Source: MVRE01 sp015660965 (GTDB taxonomy: Archaea > Halobacteriota > Methanomicrobia > Methanomicrobiales > Methanospirillaceae). From it: a stretch of DNA of 64,000 nucleotides. Location of the stretch: assembly GCA_050015095.1 (NCBI GenBank), contig JBEKCC010000001.1:620001-684000 (forward strand), in the 5' to 3' direction. The position numbers and the translations under genes were made by a program. Of the stretch, positions 51,816 through 61,051 are shown piece after piece. Within the stretch, counting starts at the first letter, position 1. Each line of letters starts with the position of its first letter. The notes below the pieces were generated by a model, which was not told the origin of the DNA, ran no database searches, and saw only the letters and a list, made by a program, of their open reading frames with translations.

Positions 51816-52964
51816 ATGTACGCGTCACGAATGCGCAATCTTCCGCCATATCTGTTCGCACGGATTGACGAGATGAAAGCAAAGCAGCAGACAAAAGGCG
51901 TTGATATAATCGATCTTGGCGTAGGTGACCCCGACCTTCCTACCCCAGACCACATCGTTGCCTCTCTTTGTAAAGCTGCGAAAAACCCAAATAACCACCA
52001 CTATCCATCGTATGCAGGTATGCCAGAGTATCGAAGTGCTGTGGCGGATTGGTATAAAAACCGATTCGGAGTCTCTCTTGATGCTGAAAAAGAGGTTCTT
52101 GCACTTATGGGATCCAAAGACGGTATCGCCCACATAGCAGAAGCATTCGTGAACCCGGGAGATACTGTGCTCGTGCCGAGCCCCGGCTATCCGGTATATC
52201 AGACGGGAACGCTTTTTGCTGAAGGTCGTGTGCACGAAATGCCGCTTATTCAGGAGAATAACTTTGTCCCAGTACTTGATGAGGTTCCAAAAAAAGTCCT
52301 AAAATCCGCAAAACTTATGTTCATCAATTATCCAAATAACCCAACAGCAGCAATCGCACCTAATGGTTTCTATCGCGAAGTAGTGGATTTTGCCAAAGAA
52401 CATAATATTATTGTAGTATCGGATAATGCATACTCCGAGATTGCTTATGACGGTTACAGAGCCCCATCTTTTCTGGAGACAAAAGGTGCAATGGAAATTG
52501 GTATAGAGATGCATTCGCTTTCTAAAACATACAACATGACAGGATGGCGGATCGGAATGGCAGTGGGAAATACAGAAATTCTTACAGGATTAGGTCGTGT
52601 AAAGACCAACGTTGATTCTGGGGTCTTCAATGCTGTACAATTTGCAGCAATTACTGCACTTCGCGGTTCCCAAGATTGTGTAAAAAATGCATGCAACATC
52701 TACCAGGAACGTCGAAATGTACTCATTACCGGATTGCGGGAACTCGGCTTTAGCGTTCAAGCACCAAAAGCAACCTTTTACGTCTGGTTGCCGGTCAATA
52801 ATTGCATGACATTTGTCGCCAAACTCCTCAATGAAGCAGGTATTGTTGCAGCTCCTGGTGTTGGTTTTGGCAAACATGGTGAAGGATACGTTCGGTTTGC
52901 AATCACCCGTCCCGTTGAGAGGATTAAAGAAGCAATCACCCGTATGAGGGGGTTAGATCTGTGA
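51816..52964 (+). CDS. dapL: LL-diaminopimelate aminotransferase
   Basis: Converts tetrahydrodipicolinate to LL-diaminopimelate in one step of lysine synthesis, a route common in methanogens. It is a 382-residue class I aminotransferase with Lys237 (SLSKTYNMTGWRIG) as the pyridoxal-phosphate lysine, NYPNNPTAAI near 171-180 and DNAYSEIAYDG near 203-213. It is slightly shorter than the plant enzyme and like archaeal DapL. lysA overlaps its end by 4 nt, which supports a lysine-pathway role. Confidence 0.88.
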   Translation: MYASRMRNLPPYLFARIDEMKAKQQTKGVDIIDLGVGDPDLPTPDHIVASLCKAAKNPNNHHYPSYAGMPEYRSAVADWYKNRFGVSLDAEKEVLALMGSKDGIAHIAEAFVNPGDTVLVPSPGYPVYQTGTLFAEGRVHEMPLIQENNFVPVLDEVPKKVLKSAKLMFINYPNNPTAAIAPNGFYREVVDFAKEHNIIVVSDNAYSEIAYDGYRAPSFLETKGAMEIGIEMHSLSKTYNMTGWRIGMAVGNTEILTGLGRVKTNVDSGVFNAVQFAAITALRGSQDCVKNACNIYQERRNVLITGLRELGFSVQAPKATFYVWLPVNNCMTFVAKLLNEAGIVAAPGVGFGKHGEGYVRFAITRPVERIKEAITRMRGLDL

Positions 52965-54253
52965 AACTCCCTCACCACCTGACGATAAAGAAAGGACACC
53001 TCCATATTAACGGCCATGATTGTGTTGATCTTGCAGAGAAATACGGTACCCCGCTCTATATCACAAGTGAAGACCGGATCTGCGAACAGTTTAGGAACTA
53101 CCAAAACGCACTTTCAAGTCGATACCCCAAGAACCAAGTCCTCTTCGCAGCAAAAGCAAACGGGAACCTAGCCGTATTACGGGCACTTGCTCAACTTGGT
53201 GCAGGTGCTGATATATTCTCATCTGGCGAACTTTGTCTGGCTCTTGATGCTGGAATGCCCGCAGATAAACTGCTTTTCAACGGTAGTTCGAAAACACCAG
53301 ATGATTTGCAATTGGCAGTGAAAAGTGACGTAATAGTCTCGGTGGACTCACTTGATGAGCTTTACCAACTCGATGCAGTAGCGAAAGCAGCCGGAAAAAC
53401 GGTAAAAATCGCGTTTCGAGTTAATCCAGCACTCAAAATACCTACACATCCGAAAATTGCTACAGGTCTTGCATCAAGCAAATTTGGAATTCCGCATAAA
53501 GAAATTCCAACCGCTTACAAGAAGGCACTAACTTGTAAATATGTGAAACCGATAGGCCTCCACTGCCATATCGGGTCCCAGATCCTAGATGTTGAACTAT
53601 TTGCTCAAGCCGCTGAAGTAATGGTACGGATCGCAAAAGAACTCACCACTATTGGCGTTAATCTTGAATTTATCGATCTTGGCGGGGGACTTGGGATTCC
53701 TTACCATCATGATACCGACTTTGCACCTACACCAGAAGATTATGCGGCAAAGATTGTACCCATCTTTAAAGAGGGTATCGAGGCTTGTGGGATCACTCCT
53801 GAGCTTTGGGTTGAACCCGGACGTTCACTTGTAGCTGACTCCACAGTACTTCTAACACGTATAAACTCAACAAAATCAGCACATAAACAATTCGCAAACG
53901 TCGATGCAGGATTTAACCTTCTCATCCGCCCCGCGATGTACGATGCTTACCATGAAGTGATAGTGGCAAATAAAGCGGATAAATCTCCTACCACAACATA
54001 CACGGTCACTGGCCCTATCTGCGAATCCGGCGATATTCTTGCCATAGACAGACAACTTCCTAAAATTGCTGCTGGAGATTTAATTGCGGTACTCGATGCG
54101 GGTGCGTATGGTTTTGCTATGTCGTCACAATACAATAGTCGTCCGCGATGTCCTGAAGTTATTATTAAAGGATCATTGGTGGGGCTCATGCGACGGGGCG
54201 AGACAATTGAAGATCTTACCATCAATATGACGCGCCCTCCCTGGCAGCAGTAA
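52961..54253 (+). CDS. lysA: Diaminopimelate decarboxylase
   Basis: Last step of lysine synthesis: decarboxylates meso-diaminopimelate. The protein is 430 residues. The PLP lysine is Lys65 in FAAKANGN. The barrel motifs LHCHIGSQI and IDLGGGLGIPY, then EPGRSLVAD and the substrate-site cysteine in GPICESGD, are all present. It starts on GTG in the dapL stop, so both are cotranscribed. The diaminopimelate epimerase is not in the window. Confidence 0.95.
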   Translation: MKLPHHLTIKKGHLHINGHDCVDLAEKYGTPLYITSEDRICEQFRNYQNALSSRYPKNQVLFAAKANGNLAVLRALAQLGAGADIFSSGELCLALDAGMPADKLLFNGSSKTPDDLQLAVKSDVIVSVDSLDELYQLDAVAKAAGKTVKIAFRVNPALKIPTHPKIATGLASSKFGIPHKEIPTAYKKALTCKYVKPIGLHCHIGSQILDVELFAQAAEVMVRIAKELTTIGVNLEFIDLGGGLGIPYHHDTDFAPTPEDYAAKIVPIFKEGIEACGITPELWVEPGRSLVADSTVLLTRINSTKSAHKQFANVDAGFNLLIRPAMYDAYHEVIVANKADKSPTTTYTVTGPICESGDILAIDRQLPKIAAGDLIAVLDAGAYGFAMSSQYNSRPRCPEVIIKGSLVGLMRRGETIEDLTINMTRPPWQQ

Positions 54254-54267
54254 CGAGAGGCAATGTT

Positions 54268-55563
54268 GTGCACTTTCACCATGCGTTGGTTGATGATCTA
54301 ATTTCGAAAGAAGATTTTGAGCTACGTGTAGAAGAAAAAATCGAAGAGTGCGGGGATCTAATTGATGAACCGACCGCAGCAATGCTCGTTGTCGGTGACC
54401 TTGGAAGAGCACATGTAAAAATCAAAGAGCTGTCAGGAAAATCTAGCTTATTCTCTTTTTTCGGTAAAGTACTTGATAAAAACGAAATAAAGGAATTTGT
54501 TAGAGCCGATGGCGAGAGAGGTGCTGTCGCTACACTTCTGTTAGGTGATGATACCGGAACGGTTCGTATTGTTCTTTGGGATGAACGGGCAGGGGCAGTT
54601 GAAGAAATTAATATTGATGATGTGCTTGAGATTATCGGACGTCATTCAGGTAAAAATTCAAAAGAAATCTATGCGTTAGCGTTGCGTAAAGCAAACTGTC
54701 AGATAGAATGCAAGATATCACCCAATGGAATTGAGCGGCTGAGTACTGAGTCGATCGACCTTGATGTTCGCGTCCTTTTTGTTGAAGAACCTAGATTATA
54801 TATGCGTCGTGACGGTACTTCGGGCGAAATGGTCGAAGCCGTAGTTGGTGATAAAGTAGGTACTGCTCGAATTATCGCATGGGTACCATCTCTATTTCTG
54901 AATCTTCTTCCGGGAACTTCTGTACACATTACAAGTGCAAAGCCAAACGGTCGTGGTGAAGGAAGGACATATAGTATAGATGAAAAAAGTAGCATTAAGA
55001 GGATCGAACAGGAAATTGAAATCCCGTTCACACCAATTAGTGCCATTATTGAAGGAGGCATTTATTCGGTACAAGGAACAGTCAAACGGGTTCAGAAACC
55101 TCGTTCTTTCAAATCGCGAGACGGTTCTCCGTCCTGGGTTCGTAATATTGTGATAAGTGACGGAAAAAATGATCTTCATATTGTAATCTGGGGGGAAAAA
55201 GCCCTTTCTACAATTCAAAATGGAGAGCATGTCAAACTGTTTCATGGAATAGCAAAAACACGGAGATTCGGCGGGATTGAGCTACAATCTGGACGCGGAA
55301 GTGCCCTATTACTTCCCGAGACACAATCAAGTGAGGTTATCATTTATGGGACAGTGATCATTCGTCAAGGGATAAGATTCATCGATAATGGACAAGATCG
55401 CTATCTTCTAGAAGAGAGTGATCTCCCTCTCTGGCGTGAAGTGCGGGTGGAAGGGATGGTGTCTGGTGACAAGATCCAAATAACTAACTGGGAACCTATA
55501 CATATATCATCGGATAGTATCCGCCAGAAAGCAAAAAATCTACTAGATAAACTACATACATAA
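54268..55563 (+). CDS. Replication protein A-like single-stranded DNA-binding protein
   Basis: A 431-residue protein with a short helical N-terminus (VDDLISKEDFELRVEEKIEE) followed by about three OB-folds (about 70-165, 175-265, 280-360). Repeated patterns include VATLLLGDDTGTVRIVLWDERA and VVGDKVGTARIIAWV. It binds single-stranded DNA in replication and repair. There is no visible zinc finger, as in some methanogen RPAs. The start is GTG 54268, 14 bp after lysA. radA lies 87 bp downstream, grouping recombination functions. Confidence 0.87.
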   Translation: MHFHHALVDDLISKEDFELRVEEKIEECGDLIDEPTAAMLVVGDLGRAHVKIKELSGKSSLFSFFGKVLDKNEIKEFVRADGERGAVATLLLGDDTGTVRIVLWDERAGAVEEINIDDVLEIIGRHSGKNSKEIYALALRKANCQIECKISPNGIERLSTESIDLDVRVLFVEEPRLYMRRDGTSGEMVEAVVGDKVGTARIIAWVPSLFLNLLPGTSVHITSAKPNGRGEGRTYSIDEKSSIKRIEQEIEIPFTPISAIIEGGIYSVQGTVKRVQKPRSFKSRDGSPSWVRNIVISDGKNDLHIVIWGEKALSTIQNGEHVKLFHGIAKTRRFGGIELQSGRGSALLLPETQSSEVIIYGTVIIRQGIRFIDNGQDRYLLEESDLPLWREVRVEGMVSGDKIQITNWEPIHISSDSIRQKAKNLLDKLHT

Positions 55564-55650
55564 AAAGTTAATTCACTTTCACTCCACACGCTCTGAGAGC
55601 ATATATGTAAGGGTTTAAAATGTTGTTGTGCCATAGGAGAGGTTACTGAA
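55564..55650 (+). promoter_or_regulatory. Probable promoter region of radA
   Basis: The 87-bp gap contains two TATA-like sequences (CATATATGTAA near 55600-55610 and TTTAAAA near 55614-55620) and a GGAGAGGT ribosome-binding site just before the ATG. The spacing suits a separate radA transcript. Confidence 0.4.
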
Positions 55651-56625
55651 ATGGCTGAAGAAACATTAGAAATTGAGGATTTACCGGGTGTAGGCCCGAG
55701 TACGGCAGAAAAACTCCGTGAAGCCGGTTATCTTAGTGTTGAGAGCGTTGCTACTTCATCACCAGCAGAATTAGCTGAGATCACGGAGATTTCTGAGTCA
55801 ACTGCAAAAAAAATCATTAAGGCAGCACGTGAAAAAGCAGACATCGATGTGTTTAAAACCGGTAAGGATATCTTCGAACAAAGAAAAGAAGTGAAAAAGC
55901 TCTCATTCAGAGTTCCTGACTTGAATAATTTGATGGGAGGAGGTTTGGAGACCCAAGCGATCACCGAGATGTATGGTGAGTTCGGGTCAGGTAAGAGTCA
56001 GATTGTCCATCAAATGGCAGTCAACGTCCAACTTCCTGAGGACGATGGGGGACTGAACGGTAGTGTGATCTATCTTGATACCGAGAATACTTTTCGCCCT
56101 GAGCGTATCGAACAAATGGTAAACGGGCTTGGAATCAACGGATTAGATCCCCAGGATTTTTTAAAAAATATTCATATTGCACGAGCCCATACATCCGATC
56201 ATCAAATGCTCCTTGTAGAAAATTCGCGAGATCTGGCTGCAGAGTTAAAAGGCAGCGATAAACCGTTCAAACTCTTTATAATTGATTCACTAACTGCTCA
56301 TTTCAGAGCAGAATATGCTGGTCGAGGAACACTCGCAACCCGTCAGCAAAAATTGAATCGACACATGCATGAGCTCTTTAAACTCATAGATGAACATAAT
56401 GCCGTTGCACTGGTCACCAATCAGGTGATGTCCAACCCAGCAGTCTTCTTTGGAGATCCAACAAAACCTATTGGAGGTAACATTGTTGGACATACTGCAA
56501 CCTTCCGAATATACCTACGCAAGAGTAAGGGTGGCAAACGCATTGCACGCCTTGTAGATAGTCCAAATCTCCCTGAGGGGGAGGCACCTTTCATCGTAGA
56601 AGAGGCAGGTCTCAAGCCTTGTTGA
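55651..56625 (+). CDS. radA: DNA repair and recombination protein RadA
   Basis: Archaeal RecA/Rad51-type recombinase, 324 residues. The N-terminal helix-hairpin-helix domain (about 5-60, LPGVGPSTAEKL) precedes the ATPase core, with Walker A GEFGSGKS at 109-116 and Walker B LFIIDSLTAHFR near 209-220. The DNA-binding loops contain RGTLATRQQKLNRH and GGNIVGHTATFRI. No intein is present. The next gene starts within its last codons. RPA lies directly upstream. Confidence 0.97.
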   Translation: MAEETLEIEDLPGVGPSTAEKLREAGYLSVESVATSSPAELAEITEISESTAKKIIKAAREKADIDVFKTGKDIFEQRKEVKKLSFRVPDLNNLMGGGLETQAITEMYGEFGSGKSQIVHQMAVNVQLPEDDGGLNGSVIYLDTENTFRPERIEQMVNGLGINGLDPQDFLKNIHIARAHTSDHQMLLVENSRDLAAELKGSDKPFKLFIIDSLTAHFRAEYAGRGTLATRQQKLNRHMHELFKLIDEHNAVALVTNQVMSNPAVFFGDPTKPIGGNIVGHTATFRIYLRKSKGGKRIARLVDSPNLPEGEAPFIVEEAGLKPC

Positions 56626-57335
56626 GAGCACTCCTAACTGATGTAGATGGAACCATTACTGATTCATCCCGTCGAATCAATACAAAAGCTATAGACGTAA
56701 TCCGCTCGTTGCAAGATCTCGGTGTAGAGGTAGTACTTGCGAGCGGAAACACCTCCTGTTTTATGGATGCACTCTGTAAAATGGTAGGCACCCGCGGAAC
56801 ATTCATTGCTGAAAATGGAGGAGTGTTTCGATTTGGATTCAATGGACAACTGAACATTAATGGAGACCAGAAAAATTGTAAAAAGGCTCTCAAAACACTA
56901 CAAAATCACTACCATTGTCAAGGAATCGATCTCGAACTTTACAGCTTACATTACCGGTTTACTGATATTGCATTTGCTAGGACCGTCTCTGTCAATGAAG
57001 TAAAATCTATACTCAAAGGCCATCCCGTCCAAGTTATCGACACAGGCTATGCAATCCATTTACAATCGCAAGGTGTCAACAAAGGAACCGCTCTCGTATC
57101 ACTTGCAAGAGAAATGGGCCTTACGCCATCAGATTTCTTTGCTATCGGAGACTCAGTCAATGATATACCAATGATTAAAAAAGCCAGCATTGGTGTAACT
57201 ATCGCAAATGCTCACCCAAATATTAAAAAAGTCGCCCAATTTGTATCTAAAAAAGAATACGGAGATGGATTTGAAGAAGCAATCAAAAAATATATGCCTT
57301 ATTTTCGTGCAGCAAAGCGGTCGACGACAATATAA
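56619..57335 (+). CDS. Phosphoglycolate phosphatase (archaeal, HAD family)
   Basis: A 238-residue HAD phosphatase. The nucleophile motif is LLTDVDGTITD, motif II is ASGNTSCF, and the metal motif is IGDSVNDIPMIKKA near 182-195, with a small cap domain between them. This is the archaeal phosphoglycolate phosphatase type, related to sucrose-phosphate phosphatase. The start is TTG, at 56619 or the next codon, overlapping the radA stop. The end overlaps the convergent PRC-barrel gene by 37 nt. Confidence 0.85.
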   Translation: MLRALLTDVDGTITDSSRRINTKAIDVIRSLQDLGVEVVLASGNTSCFMDALCKMVGTRGTFIAENGGVFRFGFNGQLNINGDQKNCKKALKTLQNHYHCQGIDLELYSLHYRFTDIAFARTVSVNEVKSILKGHPVQVIDTGYAIHLQSQGVNKGTALVSLAREMGLTPSDFFAIGDSVNDIPMIKKASIGVTIANAHPNIKKVAQFVSKKEYGDGFEEAIKKYMPYFRAAKRSTTI

Positions 57336-57553
57336 TCTTTGATATCTTTTACAGCTTCGAATGGGATGACAAGAAGCTTGTCATCCTCTAAATTGTACCC
57401 ATCAGTAACGAAAGTCTGATCTGGATGAATGATCAATTCAACGACCTGACCTGAATCAAAATCCACCCTAATATTTTTCAGGGTTCCAATAAGCTTCCCG
57501 TCATTGCTCATGATCTTTTTACGTGAAAGGCTGCGGGCAAATACACGAGTCAT
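57299..57553 (-). CDS. PRC-barrel domain protein
   Basis: An 84-residue single PRC-barrel domain (VFARSLSRKKIMSNDGKLIGTLKNIRVDFDSGQVVELIIHP). Small stand-alone members are common in methanogens and their role is unknown; related domains occur in RNA-processing proteins and photosynthetic reaction centres. It overlaps the phosphatase gene tail to tail, so both transcripts run into each other. Confidence 0.9.
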   Translation of the reverse strand: MTRVFARSLSRKKIMSNDGKLIGTLKNIRVDFDSGQVVELIIHPDQTFVTDGYNLEDDKLLVIPFEAVKDIKDYIVVDRFAARK

Positions 57554-57642
57554 AAAAAAATTGACGACGTATTAATATTTAAAGTGTTCTAAAAAAGGGG
57601 ATTTATACGGGCCAATTTTCAGTGTTTGGATTGAAAAATCCG

Positions 57643-57852
57643 TTATTTGAACATTTCAGCAGCCATTCTGATATCAGAACCTCGAACAGTTTTTCTACCA
57701 GCATGGTCTGACATCTTTTTTGCTTCTTTGGCGAGAAATGCAGCATATTCTTCCATGAAATCTGTAAGTGTTGTAATCGCATCTGCACTAACTCGCCCAG
57801 CACCCGATTTTTTCATAATCCGTTCAACAGCAGATCGAGATAATTCAGTCAT
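57643..57852 (-). CDS. Archaeal histone (HMf family)
   Basis: A histone-fold protein of 69 residues from ATG 57852, the usual size; a TTG at 57867 would add five residues. It has the three-helix pattern SRSAVERIMKKSGAGRVSADAITTLTDFMEEYAAFLAKEAKKMSDHAGRKTVRGSDIRMAAEMF, abbreviated here as helix, loop with AGRVS, long helix, loop with GRKTVRGSDI. The DNA-contact residues of HMfB (Arg in GAGRVS, Lys-Thr in GRKT) are kept. Confidence 0.94.
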   Translation of the reverse strand: MTELSRSAVERIMKKSGAGRVSADAITTLTDFMEEYAAFLAKEAKKMSDHAGRKTVRGSDIRMAAEMFK

Positions 57853-57887
57853 AGTCCATTTATCCAACTCTTCTGTTCAGTTTTCAA

Positions 57888-57900
57888 TATATAAAAATAT
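57888..57900 (-). promoter_or_regulatory. TATA box for the histone gene
   Basis: On the minus strand the stretch reads ATATTTTTATATA, 36-48 bp upstream of the ATG at 57852. The surrounding 45 bp is the only non-coding sequence available between the CBS gene and the histone. Confidence 0.45.
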
Positions 57901-57912
57901 CTCATAATTTGA

Positions 57913-58791
57913 TCATAGTGAAGGAAATACCCGCATGATATCTGATTGTGTAATTATTCCGATTGGTTTTCCATCTTCAACAATAATCAAACGCCCTATT
58001 TCTCTTTCCTTGAACCGGTGCACAACTTCGAAAAGTTTTGTGCTCGAAGGAACTTCTACAACATCCTTTGTCATTATGATGGATACATTGGTTGTCAATG
58101 GCAAACCATTCTCTATTGCTTTAGTGATATCACTCACCGTGATAATTCCTTTGAGTTTTCCTTGTTCGATAATAGGTGCACCATGGATGCGGTGCGCGTT
58201 GAAAAGAGCGATGGCATCGAAGAGCGTGTTTGAATTCGCAAGAGTCTTTAATGGAGTGCTCATGTAATTTTTAATTGAATTTTTTGGAAGCGAGACCATC
58301 TCATATGTGGAAATGAGAAGAGCCTGTTCCCCCTCATCCATTCCGAAGATCTCTCCTTTAATTACGAGTTTATTTACCGGTGTAGGACCGATCGAAATCT
58401 GATCTCCAATCTCAAAAAGTTTGGTACTGCCAATCAGTTTGATTACTGCATGACATAGATCGGGATGGCAAAGTGTAATAAAATCAATCTCTTTGACCTT
58501 TGCCCCTTTTACTATCTTTCCGTTTCGATTAATATTTACGTCGTAGTCCCCCTCATCACCACTAAGGTTCAGCTCTTTATACGCAAGTGCTGTTGGAATA
58601 TACCCCCCTTTTGGACCTGGGACCCCGTCAACAAACCCGATTGCCTTCAGTGCTTGCATCTGGTTACGGACAGTCCCAGGATTCCGGTGGATTACCTCAG
58701 CGATGTCCTCGCCTTTAATTGAATGCGATTTTTGCTGATAGAGAGAGATGAGGGTGATTAGAATATCTTTTTGAATGAGAGATAAGTCCAT
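57913..58791 (-). CDS. HTH-CBS domain regulator
   Basis: A 292-residue probable transcription regulator. Residues 1-65 are a winged helix (IQKDILITLISLYQQKSHSIKGEDIAEVIHRNPGTVRNQMQALKAIGFVDGVPG in pattern). A middle domain (about 75-170) with FITLCHPDLCHAVIKLIGS follows, then two CBS domains (about 174-233 and 236-292), which usually bind adenine nucleotides. It could couple energy state or S-adenosylmethionine level to gene expression. It is divergent from the NOG1 gene, 37 bp apart, and could control that promoter or its own. Confidence 0.82.
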   Translation of the reverse strand: MDLSLIQKDILITLISLYQQKSHSIKGEDIAEVIHRNPGTVRNQMQALKAIGFVDGVPGPKGGYIPTALAYKELNLSGDEGDYDVNINRNGKIVKGAKVKEIDFITLCHPDLCHAVIKLIGSTKLFEIGDQISIGPTPVNKLVIKGEIFGMDEGEQALLISTYEMVSLPKNSIKNYMSTPLKTLANSNTLFDAIALFNAHRIHGAPIIEQGKLKGIITVSDITKAIENGLPLTTNVSIIMTKDVVEVPSSTKLFEVVHRFKEREIGRLIIVEDGKPIGIITQSDIMRVFPSL

Positions 58792-58828
58792 AACGCTAAA
58801 CCGTATTACTCTCCATTAATATATAGGT

Positions 58829-59806
58829 TTGAGATACTTGGAATTCGAACGATTGCCGACAGTCCCAACTGCAGATGAAATACTCGATAGAAGTTACCGT
58901 CGTGCCGCAAAAAAAATGAAAGAAAAGATCAACAAAGACCGAGCAAACGAAGAGTTCGTGAGGGCGGTCAGATCTGCTATTCATGACCGTCTTGTGTATA
59001 TAATAAGGGGGTTTCCAGAGTTTGATAGTCTCCCGAAGTTTTACCGTGAATTGACCGATATTTTGTTTGGAATTGATCGAATTAAAAAGTCATTGGGCGC
59101 TGTCGGTTGGGCAGCAAAGCATTCAGGAATGGTCGGCAGGGAGCTTGCCTTTCAAGCAAGGAAGTCTACGGACTCGATGGCGATCCGCAAAAGAGCAGTA
59201 GCGCGTATATCATCTATAGTTCACCAGATTGATAAAGATCTTCACTTTTTAAATGATGTAAGAAATGTGCTAAGACATCTTCCTCATATCGATGATTCTT
59301 TCACCATAGTTATCGCTGGTTATCCAAATGTAGGTAAGTCTTCATTTATACGTTTGGTCTCAACAGCAACACCTGAAATTGCAATATACCCTTTCACTAC
59401 AAAGGGAATTATTGTCGGGCACCATGATATTGGCCGAGAACGTATACAATTTGTCGATACACCGGGGATTCTCGACCGACCAGAGCATGAACGCAACCCA
59501 ATTGAACGTCAAGCACTTTCTGCTGTCGTGAATATCGCTAATGTTATCCTATTCATTCTAGATCCAACAGAACATTGTGGATTTCCTATAGAGATGCAAC
59601 TCCATCTACTCGAAGAGATTAAAGGTTTAGTGTCTGTTCCGATTGTCGTTGTTGCGAATAAATCTGATATCCGACAATCTAAAGGTTACATGTCTATGTC
59701 TACAGAAAATGGAGATGGAATCAGTGAGGTTCTCGATCACCTCGTCTCTTATCGTCCATCACCTGTTAAAAAGATGAAAGCACCAACCCAATTGCAAAAC
59801 CGATGA
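58829..59806 (+). CDS. NOG1-family GTPase
   Basis: A 325-residue relative of eukaryotic NOG1, an assembly factor of the large ribosomal subunit. The N-terminal helical domain contains the conserved LPTVPTADEILDRSYRRA. The GTPase domain has G1 GYPNVGKSS near 167-175, G3 DTPGI near 208-212 and G4 NKSD near 276-279. TTG at 58829 is used as start; TTG at 58838 would give the MEFERLP start seen in relatives. Its last 41 nt overlap the convergent presenilin-type gene. Confidence 0.88.
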   Translation: MRYLEFERLPTVPTADEILDRSYRRAAKKMKEKINKDRANEEFVRAVRSAIHDRLVYIIRGFPEFDSLPKFYRELTDILFGIDRIKKSLGAVGWAAKHSGMVGRELAFQARKSTDSMAIRKRAVARISSIVHQIDKDLHFLNDVRNVLRHLPHIDDSFTIVIAGYPNVGKSSFIRLVSTATPEIAIYPFTTKGIIVGHHDIGRERIQFVDTPGILDRPEHERNPIERQALSAVVNIANVILFILDPTEHCGFPIEMQLHLLEEIKGLVSVPIVVVANKSDIRQSKGYMSMSTENGDGISEVLDHLVSYRPSPVKKMKAPTQLQNR

Positions 59807-60656
59807 TAGTACCACCATTCAGCGGTGGAAGTCCTGCTTGCGGCTTTCCTGAACTAACGAAATAGAGTAGGACACAAAGTCCAGCAATCGATCCTATTAT
59901 TGCACCAAGTGCAGGTAAATAAATAAAACCAAGTTGCCATCCTTTTGGAAGAAATTTATTAGCGGAGACAACAAGAATGGTTGGCATAATCAAATCTCCC
60001 ATACCCATAATAAATGCCGCGCGTTCCTGACCTTCACTAATGCGTCCAATTCCATCACGAATGAAAGAGTAGTCGCGCCTCTTGGGTATAACAAATAAAA
60101 TCGGCGTTTTGAGATCAATAACTCCTTCTGCAAGTGTGATCATGTGTTTTGTTTTGTAGACGGAGATTGCATCATAAATAGCAAGGACGATTAACAGAAC
60201 AACAACCCACCGAATCTCGAGGGAGACACCAAATATAGATGCCACACCTGCGGCAATAAGCATCCCAAGAATATCGATCACGTACCATTCAGGATATTTG
60301 TAGAGCAATAAAGTAGCGCCGATTGAAAGGAGTAGCGTAACGAGATAAGCTAAATCACTTGAACCAAGGACGTGAAAAACAATTGCATAGAAAATATATC
60401 CAAACGAGAAAAAGATGGATACCGCGATAATAATAGTGATGAGTTTTTTAAAACCATATTTGATTAGTAAGAGCAGAATGCCTGTGAATACAAGGAGTAT
60501 TACCATAAAGATGATTATATTTCCAAACGCTGTTGGGTCTTCAAATGCACTTTCACCCGCTTCCTTCACTGGGATAGAGAGAACAAGAGCTCCTATCTCG
60601 ACAAGAATCAACATCAGAGGCATGGCAAGAAATGGAATTATGCGTTTGATATCCAT
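59766..60656 (-). CDS. Presenilin-family intramembrane aspartyl protease
   Basis: A 296-residue protein with nine predicted membrane helices. The two catalytic aspartates are Asp162 (AIYDAISV) and Asp221 (MGMGDLIMP), and the PAL-type motif is GLPPLN near 275-280. This is the archaeal presenilin/signal-peptide-peptidase homologue (PSH), which cuts membrane-embedded segments. The natural substrates in methanogens are unknown. The gene overlaps NOG1 tail to tail. Confidence 0.88.
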   Translation of the reverse strand: MDIKRIIPFLAMPLMLILVEIGALVLSIPVKEAGESAFEDPTAFGNIIIFMVILLVFTGILLLLIKYGFKKLITIIIAVSIFFSFGYIFYAIVFHVLGSSDLAYLVTLLLSIGATLLLYKYPEWYVIDILGMLIAAGVASIFGVSLEIRWVVVLLIVLAIYDAISVYKTKHMITLAEGVIDLKTPILFVIPKRRDYSFIRDGIGRISEGQERAAFIMGMGDLIMPTILVVSANKFLPKGWQLGFIYLPALGAIIGSIAGLCVLLYFVSSGKPQAGLPPLNGGTIIGFAIGLVLSSF

Positions 60657-60710
60657 GAAGCGTCTCCATCTATAGTTAGCTTAATTACTACGTCTTCATC
60701 ATCTAAAAGC

Positions 60711-61025
60711 ATGGAGATTCGTGAATACTTCATCGATATCGTTCTCACGGTGGTCCTGGTCATCTCCACCCTCGTGCTCATCCTTCGTTTCTGGCAGGAT
60801 CTCACTATTGCAATTGCCGCCGTGCTAATGACACTATCTCTCGGCGGGCTCTTTCTTTCTATGCAGGTCAAGGTTCGACGACTTGAGCGTAGTGTAATCT
60901 CACGTGAGCGCATGCTTCGAACCAATCTTGAAGAGATTTCAAAAAGAATGGCGCAAAAGCACGATATGGCTATCTCCCATCTCGATGAACTGGTTGCCGA
61001 ATATTCAAGACGAGTATATCGATAA
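60711..61025 (+). CDS. Small membrane protein with cytoplasmic coiled coil, unknown function
   Basis: A 104-residue protein with two membrane helices (about 8-26 and 32-51), then a charged helical stretch (VRRLERSVISRERMLRTNLEEISKRM...) likely to form a coiled coil. No family is recognised. It lies 26 bp before fen on the same strand and may share its transcript, with no functional link evident. Confidence 0.7.
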   Translation: MEIREYFIDIVLTVVLVISTLVLILRFWQDLTIAIAAVLMTLSLGGLFLSMQVKVRRLERSVISRERMLRTNLEEISKRMAQKHDMAISHLDELVAEYSRRVYR

Positions 61026-61051
61026 TTGTAAATCGGCGTTCGGGATTCCTT

